In this document: piece after piece, positions 34,349 through 45,800 of the stretch
Position numbering within the stretch: the first letter of the stretch is position 1
Layout: each line of letters begins with the position of its first letter
Notes under the pieces: generated by a model
Seen by the model: only the letters and a program-made list of their open reading frames with translations
Told to the model about the DNA's origin: nothing
Databases searched by the model: none
NCBI RefSeq assembly: GCF_001653235.2
Contig: NW_019154047.1
Span: forward strand, 372,001-436,000
DNA: 64,000 nucleotides
From: Pochonia chlamydosporia 170
Taxonomy: Eukaryota > Ascomycota > Sordariomycetes > Hypocreales > Clavicipitaceae
Reading direction: 5' to 3'
Program-made: the position numbers and the translations under genes

Positions 34349-37164
34349 GCAGACTTGCAAACAAATAAATGGCATTCAAATTTATTCAAATCAAATCAAA
34401 TAAATCCAAATTTATTCAAATCAGATCTGACCTTAAATTACTTGAATCAAATCAAATCCGAGGGCTCGATTTATTTGGATATTTGAATAGTCATTTGAAT
34501 AACTCCTTAGGGTAGCCTCTCTTCCTCGTTCACAGCCCACGCTGGTGTAACGTACATTCAAATGGCCCGTGCCACGAACTTCGCTTTTGCTTTTTGCTTT
34601 TCCCACGACGCGTTGCCTTCGGAATCCCAGTGGGCGCGTTTCATCGCGTCGTGCAGCGCAAGCTGACATCGCGGAGATCATGGAGTAGTTTTGGAGGAGC
34701 TTCTGTTATCATTCGAATGCAATACTGCGAGATTTGCTTCTTGACCTGGCATGGATTTTCCCGGTAGTACCGACAGCGGACCCACATCCTTGCCAGGCTT
34801 GCAAGACAACAGCTACAGCGACCCGGCTAGCTCCCTCGACCTCGGTGCATCGGAGATCGTGAAACAGCTAGCGGACAATGCAACTTTCTCCTCTGACTGC
34901 GTTGGCTATGAGGGAATTGACTGGAATCGCCTCTCAGGCTATTCTATCAGTAGACCCCGAAAAAGGCCACGCACTGGCTGGGTGTGGGAGTATGGGTACG
35001 ACGTTGAAGATGATAGCTCTGGCCATCGATTTTGGGTGTGCAAGCTCTGCCACCGAAAGCAAGCCATAACGACTCATATGTACGACGCCGCATCGACGAG
35101 CCAAGCGAACAGCCACATGGCAGACGTCCATCGTGTCGACCGAGACGGGCAGATACCACCTCGAGGAAAGAAGCAACGAACCATCTTTGACATGGTCAAT
35201 CTGAATGCTCGTCAGCCAAAGGAACAAGCCGTGATGAACGCATTCATAGCGTCATTCGAGCCGGTTCGTTTTCAGCAGTTGCTTGTTCGCTGGGTGACTT
35301 GCGATAACATTCCGTACCACAAGCTCGAAAGTCCCTATTTTCGCGAGCTTATGGCGTACGCAAATAGTGCCATCATTGACTCGGGAAGTCTTCCCACCCA
35401 CACGACGGTTCGTGAATGGATTATTCAATCTTTCAACCGACACAAAGGTGTGGTGGTAGAATTGCTCGGCCGATCGATAAGCCGCATCAACGTCTCGTTT
35501 GACGCTTGGTCCTCTCGCAAATTTAAGTCCCTGCTTGGCCTTACCGTCCACTTTCTGGATGATGAAGGTAGCTTTCGTACGTTTCTTCTGGGCTTGCCGC
35601 AGATAGAAGGCCGCCATAGCGGCGAGAATCTAGCCGATCGAGTCAGCGAAATAATCCACGAGTACGGCTTTGAGAGTCGTATTGGGTACTTTGTGACAGA
35701 TAACGCAGAGAGCAATGACACATGTCTGGAGCACCTGAGTTCTGAATTGGGATTCAAGAAACAGCATAGGCGGCTTCGCTGCTGTGGTCATATTATCAAT
35801 CTCGTTGCTCGATCTATTCTTTTTGGGACAGACGCTGACGCGTTTGAGGAGGACTGCCAGGCGGAGAAAGAAATCCAGGATGAGGTTAAGCTCTGGAGGG
35901 CAAAGGGGCCTATAGGAAAGCTTCATAATATTGTTCACTGGGTGCAAAGGTCTGGTCAACGCATCGAGAAGCTTCACAGGCTTCAGTCTATCGAAAATAC
36001 AGCCCTAAGCTTGGAGAATCAAACGACCTACGATGTTATTACGGATAACGCTACTCGGTGGAACTCGTCTGAAGCCATGATGGAGCGAGGCTATCAGCTC
36101 CGAAATGCACTAGATTCCTTAGTCCAGGCAGAAGTGACAGAATGGAACCAGTATGTGTCGAGGAGGACTCGAAATGGGGCGAAACCGCTGCCGAAGAAGA
36201 GCCGCAAGAAGCCCACGATTGTTGACGACAAGATGACTGCCGAAGATTGGTCAGTCATCGCAGAGTACCTCGCCATTTTAAAACCATTGAAGATAGCGAC
36301 CAAGCGCCTTGAGGGCCGCCCTAAAGATGGCAAGTTTGGAGCCGTCTGGGAGGTTTTGCTCACAATGGAATGGCTTTTAAAGCACCTGGAAGAGTCAAAG
36401 CTGCAGCACGAGCGAGACGAGGAACCATATCTACGAATAGGTTGCAACCTCGGTTGGATGAAGTTGGACCAATATTACACGCTCACAGAAGATAGTCCTG
36501 CATACCTTGCAGCTCTTGTTCTTCACCCGGCTTTTCGCTGGTCTACGGTGGAATCGCAATGGGCTGATCACGCGGATTGGTTGGACAGAGGTAGGGCCGC
36601 TGTGCAAGAGCTGTGGAATGAGTATCGAGTCTTGCCGGTCGAACAGGATGCTATACCGGAACAACCGACCGTTGCGCGGAAGACAACTGACTTGGACGAC
36701 TTCATGACTTCCGTTCGAAAACTCAGCACTCATCCAGCTCCTTCAACGTCTATCATGCGTGACGAGTACGCTGAGTGGATCGCAACGACTGACCCGGGAG
36801 ATTGCTTGGTGGAAGATCCGATCCAGTATTGGCTTCTCCGAAGGCGTCAATATCCGCGCCTTTCACGAATGGCGATTGATCTCTTTTCTGTGCCAGCGAT
36901 GTCTTCTGAGCCAGAGCGTATTTTCAGTCTCACAGGACAAATGGTGACAGCGCAGAGAGGTCGCCTGAAGGCCGATATTATAGGGGCCGCTCAGTGTATC
37001 TCGTCTTGGGAGAAAAGTGGGGTCATAGAGATATCCAAATGAAAGTCAAATAAATCAAATTGGGATGGAGCCAAATCAAATTAAATCAAATCCGTAGCTA
37101 GTATACTTGAATCAAATCAAATTGACCCTCGGATTTGATTTGATTTATTTATTTGCAAGTCTGC
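34349..37164 (+). mobile_element. hAT-3 element
   Basis: The terminal inverted repeats are 22 bp with one mismatch (GCAGACTTGCAAA(C/T)AAATAAAT at 34349-34370 and 37143-37164). Subterminal regions contain many CAAAT/AAATC words on both sides. The flanking octamers do not match, so the target duplication is missing. Either the element was brought together by recombination or one flank was deleted. Confidence 0.85.
34751..37042 (+). CDS. hAT-3 transposase, intact, intronless
   Basis: The frame is 763 codons without interruption. It has a BED-type finger near residues 95-130 (WVCKLCHRKQ...SHMADVH). The catalytic segments are NVSFDAWSSRKFKSLLGL and YFVTDNAESNDTC, followed by CCGHIINLVARSILFG and DNATRWNSSEAMM. 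The C-terminal dimerisation region is YPRLSRMAIDLFSVPAMSSEPERIF. It is about as long as the other hAT proteins here. The lineage differs from hAT-1/2/4/6: the motif words and the subterminal repeats are distinct. With paired inverted termini and an open frame it is a candidate for a recently active copy. Confidence 0.88.
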   Translation: MDFPGSTDSGPTSLPGLQDNSYSDPASSLDLGASEIVKQLADNATFSSDCVGYEGIDWNRLSGYSISRPRKRPRTGWVWEYGYDVEDDSSGHRFWVCKLCHRKQAITTHMYDAASTSQANSHMADVHRVDRDGQIPPRGKKQRTIFDMVNLNARQPKEQAVMNAFIASFEPVRFQQLLVRWVTCDNIPYHKLESPYFRELMAYANSAIIDSGSLPTHTTVREWIIQSFNRHKGVVVELLGRSISRINVSFDAWSSRKFKSLLGLTVHFLDDEGSFRTFLLGLPQIEGRHSGENLADRVSEIIHEYGFESRIGYFVTDNAESNDTCLEHLSSELGFKKQHRRLRCCGHIINLVARSILFGTDADAFEEDCQAEKEIQDEVKLWRAKGPIGKLHNIVHWVQRSGQRIEKLHRLQSIENTALSLENQTTYDVITDNATRWNSSEAMMERGYQLRNALDSLVQAEVTEWNQYVSRRTRNGAKPLPKKSRKKPTIVDDKMTAEDWSVIAEYLAILKPLKIATKRLEGRPKDGKFGAVWEVLLTMEWLLKHLEESKLQHERDEEPYLRIGCNLGWMKLDQYYTLTEDSPAYLAALVLHPAFRWSTVESQWADHADWLDRGRAAVQELWNEYRVLPVEQDAIPEQPTVARKTTDLDDFMTSVRKLSTHPAPSTSIMRDEYAEWIATTDPGDCLVEDPIQYWLLRRRQYPRLSRMAIDLFSVPAMSSEPERIFSLTGQMVTAQRGRLKADIIGAAQCISSWEKSGVIEISK

Positions 37165-38622
37165 TCGTCATCGCCCTCTTCAATCCTGACAATCTCGTCT
37201 TGCACTAGGTTTCGGTCTAGTATCACCCGGCGGTAAATTTCATCGAGCTCTGAAAACTCCCAAACAGTTCGACCAAGCATCTTCCGAACTCTCGAATCCT
37301 CTTGACCTTCCATGATACGATTATCCTCGTGTCCGGGACAGAAACCTGGTGGTTTAGGGGTTTGGGCGGGGCTGGCCACCTTGTGTCACTGCGTGATTCG
37401 TACTTGCATTGCACAAGTGAGATGATGTGGCGGATAACGGTAAGGTTACGAAATTGCGGTCTGGTCACTGAGGTTCGACTAGACGCGGTGGCGCGTCTGG
37501 ACCTGGAACCCCGCCTCCCGCACTGGATTGGCTTCAGATCATGCCCTGTGTTCACAGCCCAATCCCTAAATAGAACCACCAGCTTCCCCAGTCCGCAATT
37601 GCCACACTGACCCAAAATTGGCTGGTCCAAGGATAGGCCCAGGAGTGCCTCAGACAGGCATCCGGGGGTGACAACACCATCGCCAAGATCAAAGGAATTA
37701 TTGCAAAGTATCAGCTTCTTAGCTGCGGGGTAAATCCCAAGAGTATTTTCTTACTGTCAAACTATTTTCCCGTCAGATAACATGGCCTCTCGACCTCTAG
37801 GGTTGCAACCTATGGCAGCTTTTACGTACATGCATAGCCGCGATATAAACTGTTGGAGGGTCGAACCTTGCTGGCACTCGTGCCCAATACTATCTAATAT
37901 TTAGGTTGATGTTGCTGCACGGTAGAATAACTGAGCCAGTTACAATTGCAGGATCAAGGCGACACGGTCCCTTGAAACATGTGGGGCAGCTTTCCAATGA
38001 CAACAAAGTTGTATTTTGTCATTCAAAATCATACAGTCCTCAGCACTCAACATTGCAAAGAAGGGGTTCCACGGACCAATACAAGCAGTGAGGCAAATTT
38101 CTCGGATATGTGTATTTGACATATTTTAGCGGGTACTACATATTGCTCTTCCCGCGCTGTTTCTCTGAACTATATACTGCTCGAGGTGCCGCACCAATGA
38201 TTAAATTTTTCGATAGGAAATATACTTGTAGGTTTGAACATAAATAGGGACGGTATGAACAATGCAGTACCTAGTCGGGGTGCAAAAGACATATATCAGT
38301 TTGAGCAAGCCACACAACATAACCACAGTTAACATCCAACACCAAAATCACGGTCAAAGGTCAAAGATTGTATAGAAAAATTGCATCCACCCGAAATTCC
38401 CCTCGACGCTCCACATATAACAGGCTGCATGCGCATTGACCTTGAGATAGTAGAACATGTTGCAGTGTCCTGGTTCATTACGGAAAGCCCGCATCCAGCC
38501 TCATTGCTGTTACATGCCATGTCGTAGCACTAGTATACATGTATTTTGCGCCTAGACCATTCGTAGCCAATGTCGCTTTGATGAGTGGCTAGTTTCCGAG
38601 TCAACTAGAGGCAATGCAGTGC
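37165..38622. other. No gene recognised
   Basis: A 76-codon minus-strand frame (37149-37379; VWEFSELDEIYRRVILDRNLV) runs into the hAT-3 terminus. It could be the stump of a disrupted gene, but it matches no family I know. The rest has only short frames. Confidence 0.45.
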
Positions 38623-39555
38623 CTAAACTTTAAAACTGCTGCTGAATTGCCTCAAATATTGAACAAGCGTGCGTTCATGTATTTCGTTCTCTCCGCTCGG
38701 ATCTGGCCACTGTCCAGGGTCTGTGATAGTAAGATATCTCAGATCGTTCTTGTTTAGCAGGACGCAAAACCTAAGCAGCTCTTGGATCTGCTCCTCGGGT
38801 AATTTAGCACGTTGCAACTCAGAAACGATTGCATCCACGCTAAGCTGTACATGAGACCTTTTGGCATCATCAGATTCGAGGTCTTGGTCATCCGCAATGC
38901 GCCGGATGAGTTCATCCGAACGTGAGCGTACGATCACAAACCGCTGACGTTGACGAATGCAGGCTTTAATAATGTCAATCTCGACCTGCGCATCGTCACC
39001 TTGTCTTAGTAGCTCATGCGATAGTGAAAATTCTCATTGCTGACTTACCTGCCCCAGTCTCTCCCCATGGACAATCAGCAACAGGTCAAATAAGTACAAT
39101 CTTTGTGTCTCGTAGTAATCTTCCGCTGGCACACGTTGAGTACCGGCACCAGGGCAGTCATGCAATATGAGAGGCTGAAAGCTTGGATGGCCACGGTACT
39201 TTTGGCGCTCCAAAGTCGTCTCAACAGTACCTGTACGGGCTGAACCCATTTTACCATTCCGAAGTCCCATCAGGGCGTTGAGCAGTGACGACTTGCCGCA
39301 TCCAGAGGGTCCACATATTGCTACGTGGCATGAATTTTTTTCGAACTGTAGTTCATTTCGTTCACGGTCAACACGGTCTTGCCCGAGGTTTAACGAGGCC
39401 GCTCCGGAGAAAGCCCAGGACATTAGCTGACTAGACGCCCAATATAGAGCGATAGCCGGGGCAGATGGAGGATTGAAAATTGCCGAGGCAATCAGAGGGT
39501 AAGCATGGAAGTTTGGCAATCCAAGCGTCCAACCTGATGTCATCCATTTGAACAT
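38623..39555 (-). CDS. IRG/IIGP-like GTPase
   Basis: Two exons (39555-39049 and 38985-38623) flank a 63-nt intron (GTAAGT...GCGCAG, CTAAG branch), giving 289 aa. The G1 P-loop is GPSGCGKSS (residues 82-90). G3 is DCPGAGT (133-139), and a G4-like RSRSD lies at 189-193. The spacing and the words HDCPGAGTQRVP...YYETQRLYLFDLLLIVH and RFVIVRSRSD match the immunity-related GTPase fold (for example DLPGAGT in animal IRGs). A hydrophobic stretch at about residues 20-50 may anchor or associate with membrane. Animal IRGs act on pathogen vacuoles; in fungi the role is unknown. The C-terminal helical part is shorter than in animal proteins. There are no lesions. An upstream exon cannot be excluded. Confidence 0.78.
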
Positions 39556-39793
39556 GGTGGGAGGTATTGTTATGGGGATTGTACGTATAGTTATTGAAGG
39601 ACGGAGAGAGTAGAGCCTGGTGAGCGTGCCGCCGGTTACGCGCAGTTATGTGTAAATAATGTAGATAGGTATTGTAACTATTATATAGTAGTTACTGTAT
39701 TGTATTTACATTTATACTTGCTTTTACTAGCAAATCAACACATCTTTTTATAGAAGTAGATCAGGCAACAGGGTGAAGTATAATGGATGTGCT

Positions 39794-42700
39794 CAAGGCT
39801 CGAAACCACTACACCCATCCACATTTGGGCCAAGTCGAGTGGATGTGCTACATATCAGACCTCTACTCGGTGGATGTGCATCATTTCCAAGTTGAGTGGA
39901 GTGGATGTACACATGTATGTACAAATGCATTTTGGAGACTGTTCACCGGATCACGCCTATTCGGCCTCACTTTCACATTTTGTTACTAACTCGTCCCCCG
40001 CCTGCTGCGGTGCCCAATCACCTTCCTCGCTGGCGCTGTCCTCGCCGTCCAATAGCCACTTGGACTGGGCAAGTGCCAGTTCATTGTCGCTCAGAGTCGC
40101 GTAAACTCCATCCAGTTGAGTCTCAACATGCGAGTGAAGCAATGGATCCAGGTTCTTGATGAGGCCTGCACGATACCAAGAACGTAAAACCTGACAGATT
40201 CCGATAATCTCAGCATCCAGGTCTGTACGCAATGCCGAGACCATTTTGCCAGCTGCTGAAAATAGCCTCTCACATTCCGCTGACATTGGCTGAATCGTCA
40301 GGAAGTCCAGGGCCATCCTGGATAACCTCGGATATCTGCCTTTCTTCGTAATCCAGTAACCGATTGGATCACGAACATTGCTGTCACCTGCCTCACGATC
40401 CATCTGCCACGCCTGGTACTCGTCACCCATTATAGTGCTTGCGTGGGCTGGTGTTGAGCTTGGCAGACGACTGTTCTTCTCGAACGGGTTGAAAAACCGA
40501 GACCGCTTTGCTGGTGGCTCGTCGTCACTCCTGCTGCTGGTAGTCCTAACTTCAAGGTGGGCGTAGTCGGACAACCAGACATCAGCAACCATCTCTTTTG
40601 CTTTTTTCACCCAACCAGGTTTATGTGACCACGTCTCATCAAACCAGTCCCAGCGATAAGCCGGATGGAGTGCCATGGCTGTATAGTATATCGGCGTCTC
40701 ATCCAGCCGTTGGTAATACTCATCCATCTTATCCCAAGCAAGGTTGATTCCAATGCGCAAGTACTCTGCATCGGGAAAACCAGCAGCAAGCTCTTTATAC
40801 TCTTCCAGAGTGTTAAGAAGCAGCTCGTACCCAAGCACCACGTCCCATACATTGCCGTAGGAACCGGTCCAACCCTGCTTGCGCTTACGGATGTGCCCGT
40901 CGCCCTCCAGCGTCTTCACAACAGTTTCGAAGACCGTCAGTATAGCCTCCAAATGGTAGAGGACCTCCCAGTCTTTGTCCGTGAGCTGATTCTCGTCACG
41001 GAGGATGCGTGGCTTTTTTGCCAACTTGGCTTGCGTTACTTCACCAGTCTTTTTAGACCGATTTTCATCTTCCCACTGGGCCTTGTACCTGATCAATAGT
41101 AGTTCGATCGATGTTTTTAACCGCAGGGCCCTACGGATCATGTAGAGTTGCGACAGCCAGCGCGTGTCGTTGTCGACGATTAACTTGAGCGATTTCTTCG
41201 ATCGAAGTTTGAGGGTAGTGGCGCGATCAATTTCTTCCTGTTTGATGTGTCAACTTAGTACAATGTGAACAGGATTTGATGCGAAGCCGCCTACTCTCTG
41301 GACCTCTTTGAATAAGTAGAGTAGCCGATGGGTAAGGCGCACATCGACAACTATATTATGTAACTTGCCAACAGGCCCTTTTTTACGCCATCGAGCGTAT
41401 TCATCATCAGATAAAGCTTCTGCACCTGATAATTGCTGCTCGAACGCGTCGGAGTTTTTGCCAAACAAGAGCGCCTTGGCTGACAGGTTAATTGTGTGGC
41501 CCATACAACGTCCTCGGCGTAGCCGGCCATTGAATCCTAGCTCAGCACCGATAACATCCATTGCCGTATCATTGTTTTCGGCGTTGTCCAGGGTGAAATA
41601 GCCAATCTTCTCTCGACGCACACCAAGAGCATTTAGGACATCGAGAACCTCTCCGCCAATGGTTGAGCCGAAGTGGCGATGAGCCTCTGGAACCCCAATT
41701 ATGATTTTGCATGGCCGATCCTGCTCATCTCTAAAAAAGCAGGCAATCCCGTGCAGGGCGAGCTTATTTCGAGACGTCCAGCCATCAAATGATATATGGA
41801 GTAGTCCGGAGGAGTTCCTCAGCACTTCTACAACCCTCTGCTTGTGGCGGTTATATTCTTGAATAATCTTGTATCGAATGGCACTGCCGCTCAGGTTGGC
41901 ACACTGAATCGAAACTGACGGATTCAAATAGTCGAAGATTTCTCGGAGGACGGGGTTCTCGACGAAGGAGAAGGATTGGTTGCTACTCACGATTAATTCC
42001 ACTAGCATCCTCTGGAAGTGCTGTTTATCAAACCGTGAGATGAAACAATTCGCGATAGTCTGTTCCCTAGGCTTATCAACGTTCAGTTTCAAAGCAGAGG
42101 CAATAGTCGGCTGCTTCGGTTCTAGTGCGCCATCTGACTTCAGCTGTGCTGTGCTCCTCTTCTCCCGTGCTGGCGCTGGTATTTTGTGCTCACGCCACAG
42201 ATGATTTGCGGCGTTCTGAAGGCCTGACGACGCAAAACTTGCGATACTAGGCCGATTTAGTTGGATGCAGCGCTTGCAGATCCATTTCCGTGTGCCATGC
42301 CGTTGAATATCGTAGCCAAAGTCCCAAACCCAGGAGCTAGTATCACGTGCGCGTTCTGACCAAGTCCAGCCTTTGAAATGGCGAAACAGACGGTCTTCGA
42401 GCAGCTTCTGCTGCTCTGACTGGACTGGCATATCGAATGGCATAACTACATCGTAGAAAGAAAATTGTAAAATAAACAGCAGGAGATTCGAGGAATCTCT
42501 TGCCCCATGCCGAGAATGTAAGATGAATTGTGGAGTGATCGGCGTTGTTGGCCAGGGTCTTTAAGTGTCTCGATTTAAGATCAATTTCCGTGCAAAAATA
42601 TACCATGCCGACTGCTGAAAATACCGGGTCGGAGAGTATCCTCGTACCTACCCTAAATACACCTAAATACATCAATTACATCCATTTCAAGCACGAATGT

Positions 42701-42803
42701 AATGGATATTATGTAATCTGAGCGCTGAGGAGATGGATTTAATAGAGATGGGCCATTTATATGTGGTCCACGTGGCTATCCAGTGTAGTGGGTTCGAGCC
42801 TTG
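39794..42803 (-). mobile_element. hAT-4 element
   Basis: Terminal inverted repeats CAAGGCTCGAA(A/C)CCACTAC occur at 39794 and, inverted, ending at 42803 (3010 bp). The first bases resemble the hAT-2 terminus, matching the similarity of their proteins. Subterminal zones repeat GTGGATGT/ACATCCA. Flanking octamers GATGTGCT and CCTATGCT agree at five of eight positions, compatible with a mutated duplication. Confidence 0.85.
39957..42443 (-). CDS. hAT-4 transposase, intact, one intron
   Basis: Two exons (42443-41295, 41237-39957) flank a 57-nt intron (GTAGGC...AAACAG with TACTAAG branch), giving 809 aa. The BED finger is WICKRC...HLWREH near residues 55-85. The catalytic region has ISFDGWTSRNKLALHG and YFTLDNAENNDT, then MGHTINLSAKALLFG. 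Splicing joins LFKEVQR to EEIDRATTLKLRSKKSLKLI and restores DNDTRWLSQLYMIRR, matching intronless sisters at this place; without splicing a stop follows. The C-terminus has YPRLSRMALDFLTIQPMSAECERLFSAAG. There is no other lesion; it is probably functional. Confidence 0.87.
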
Positions 42804-42846
42804 CCTATGCTTTTGGAACCTCAGGCCAACCTCGTAGAGACGCAAG

Positions 42847-45800
42847 TAGGGCTGATATTTGAATATTTTGAAGTCGAATCGAGCTCGAGACCTTTGAATT
42901 GAATGAAGATGAATCCAGTAAGGTCTTCATCTTCATCGAATTGGATAATACAAGCCTTCATTTGCTTCATTCAAGATGCTTTTGAAGACCGGCCTAATAA
43001 TGGTCCGCGTCACGTGTATGTGTATTTCTACCTTTCATTGGCCAAGTTCCCGGCGATAAAAGAGTAAGGTAGTTAGGTGCGTCCGTATATTTTGGCAGAG
43101 CGATCCTAACAATGGCTGATGCCCCAGTCTTTCGCAATCTTGGCACCCTATATCAAAAAACACCATGAAGCGTATGAACAGCGTGATTTTGTAATGCACA
43201 CAATAAAGGTAGTACCGTTCAAATGTTCTGGATTTTCTTATTCGAACCATATAAGTCTTGATATGGGTACTTAAGGTTTGCTCAAGGGGTGCCACAACGT
43301 CATGAAGGCAGTCAAAAAGTTCCCTCATTTTGCTACTGGAAACCCACACTTCACGCACACATCAACGCCGACTATCCACATTTTGGATTCACAATACAAC
43401 ACTTATACTACTCGATAGTCTCCGGCAAGGCGATTTGAAAAACGCGTTCAGATTCTTCAATATCTCAATGCTGCGCGAACAATTGCAAATGGCACTTATC
43501 GCGTCAGTTCGCGATTTGCAGGCTGTTACTAGCCTGTTAGGGACCTATCTAATGCTCAGCCCAGTATGACTCTGCTACTTGCTTGTCCACATGAACCAGT
43601 ATGAACAAGAAGTACTCGAAACACCTGCAGGATAAGGACATATCGTGGCAACTGGCTGCTTGGACGCGCCGTTCGCGTTCACTTGGCCATGCCTTGCGAT
43701 TTCGACATGATAGAGGGATCCTTCTACCGTGACATCGTTTAATTCCGGCCACGATATCTTTGGTAGCGGCTTCGAGTCGACCCCCTGAATGAACACTTTG
43801 CCTGATGCCGTATCCTTTACTTAATTACTTTCAACCTCGACCCTCCCTGTCTCGAGACTGGCGACCCCTTATGCTTCATCGGGATTATTTGGTGTCGTTC
43901 TGATTACCTGTGAGGCGTCGATTCTCGAGTCCTTCAGCCGAGATCAGGTACAACTTCACTGCTCATTTAACTACCTCTCCTTATCCGATAACCTTACTGT
44001 ACAGACCGATAGCTAATTAAGACATCATAGTATGGCCCCTGCCCAATCCCAAACAGCTGCCGCGGCGAATTTCTTCGCCCCTAGAACTCGGCGTAATATG
44101 CCAACACAGAACTATGCCCGCCTCGAACGTCCTCAATTCAACCCTCAGAATCCCCCCCGCGCGCGCCCTGATCCTAGCACAACGCCGGCTCCCTCATCTC
44201 CTCTTCCAGCCTTCGAAGATACAATTGTCTGCGCGCCCCCGGGCCACCCTGACTGTGAGTCAGATGATGATATGCCCGACGCGGATACACCAGAGCCGCC
44301 ATTGAGCACTAGTCATATGACGCTTGAAGAGAAAGCGGAGCTTATCAAGAAGTGGGCCGACAACAAGCAAAAGCATGTTCGCAAGAAGAGAGACAAGAAC
44401 AGCCACGTTTATTGGTATATGCAGAGGGAGGCTATAGACGGAAGCTTTTACTCAGAGTATAAGGACGGACCGAAGATCTTCCAAGAGTTCCGGTGGACTT
44501 GTATAGAGTGCCTCCGAAATCCTTGTGCTCTTCGGAAGAGATTCCAGGTCCTTGAATCGAACCGCAGGGGGGTTACCTCTGGTATGGGAGACCATTTAAA
44601 ATCCCACAGTATTACGAAGGAGTCTCACCATGCTCGGATCAATGGATATGGCCGCGCCATTGGTGGAGGAGACTATACAGAGGCAGACGCATGGAGCGGT
44701 CGACCTAGGCAGAGAGCAAGACTCACTGCCAAGGAGTCTGTACGCCGGTGGTTTGTAAAACACCGACTACCCTTCTCCATTATTGAGACTCCTGCTTTCC
44801 AAGAGATGTTCTTGGCTCACAATACAACCTGTGTATATAAGAGTCGTATTACTTTACGCAATCATATACATATAGACTTTATTGAACGCAGGGAGAAGCT
44901 GAAGATTGAGCTTGAGTACAATTGTGCCACCATCTCGTTCACCCTTGACATTTGGACAGCACCGAATCGGGTGCCTATTTTCGCCATTATTGCGCACTGG
45001 ATTACGCCGGAGTTTGACGAGAGAGAGGAGGTTATTGAGTTTATTGAGCTTAAAGGGTCTCACACTGGCGAAAAACTAGCTGAGATTGTTGAGAAGACAC
45101 TTGAGGAGCTCAGGCTTAAGCCTAAGCTTCTCGCCATTACGGGAGACAACGCCGGCAATAACGGCACGCTCTGTCAGTCGCTTTACGATTCTCTCAAGAA
45201 CGAATTCGACGATAACGTGAGTCCAATAGGGAGGCCCCGCATGCGCTTTCATGGGAGGAAGAGTTGGATCCGCTGTCTAGCCCATATTACCTCACTCATT
45301 TGTGACGGTGTCCTGCAAGATCTCAAGGCAGGCACCGCAAAGGAAGCCAAGAAGATGCTTGATAAGTGGGATGAGGAGAATGAAAGCAACAACTACACCA
45401 TTCCGGGAGACTCTAGTCGAAGTGCGATTGCAAAAATCCGCCTCCTCAATCTCTGGATGTTGAGATCTGGGCCGAGGGAGCAAGACTTCAAAAGCATGCC
45501 CCGCACGCACTATCGGAAGCCAACTTACGATGTTGACACCCGCTGGAATTCGACCTACGACATGATTGACCAATTCCTTGAGTTTGAGGCAGAGTATACC
45601 GAGTTCGTTGATACTCACCCGCAAGTTAAGTGCCTCCTGCCCTCATCAGAAGAGATTGTCGCTCTCTATCAATTACGGAGGGTCCTAAAGCCGTTCAAAG
45701 ACCACACTCTGAAAGTCTCGGAAGTTATGCCGTCAATCTCACAAAGTCTCGACATCTATTGGGATTTGGAAGCTCTTCTTGATGATGTAGTCGAAGGGGT

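Noticed and set aside
42785..42805. tRNA T-arm-like GGGTTCGAGCC
   Set aside because: It is the inverted terminal repeat of hAT-4, found also at 39794; no anticodon or acceptor stem is present.
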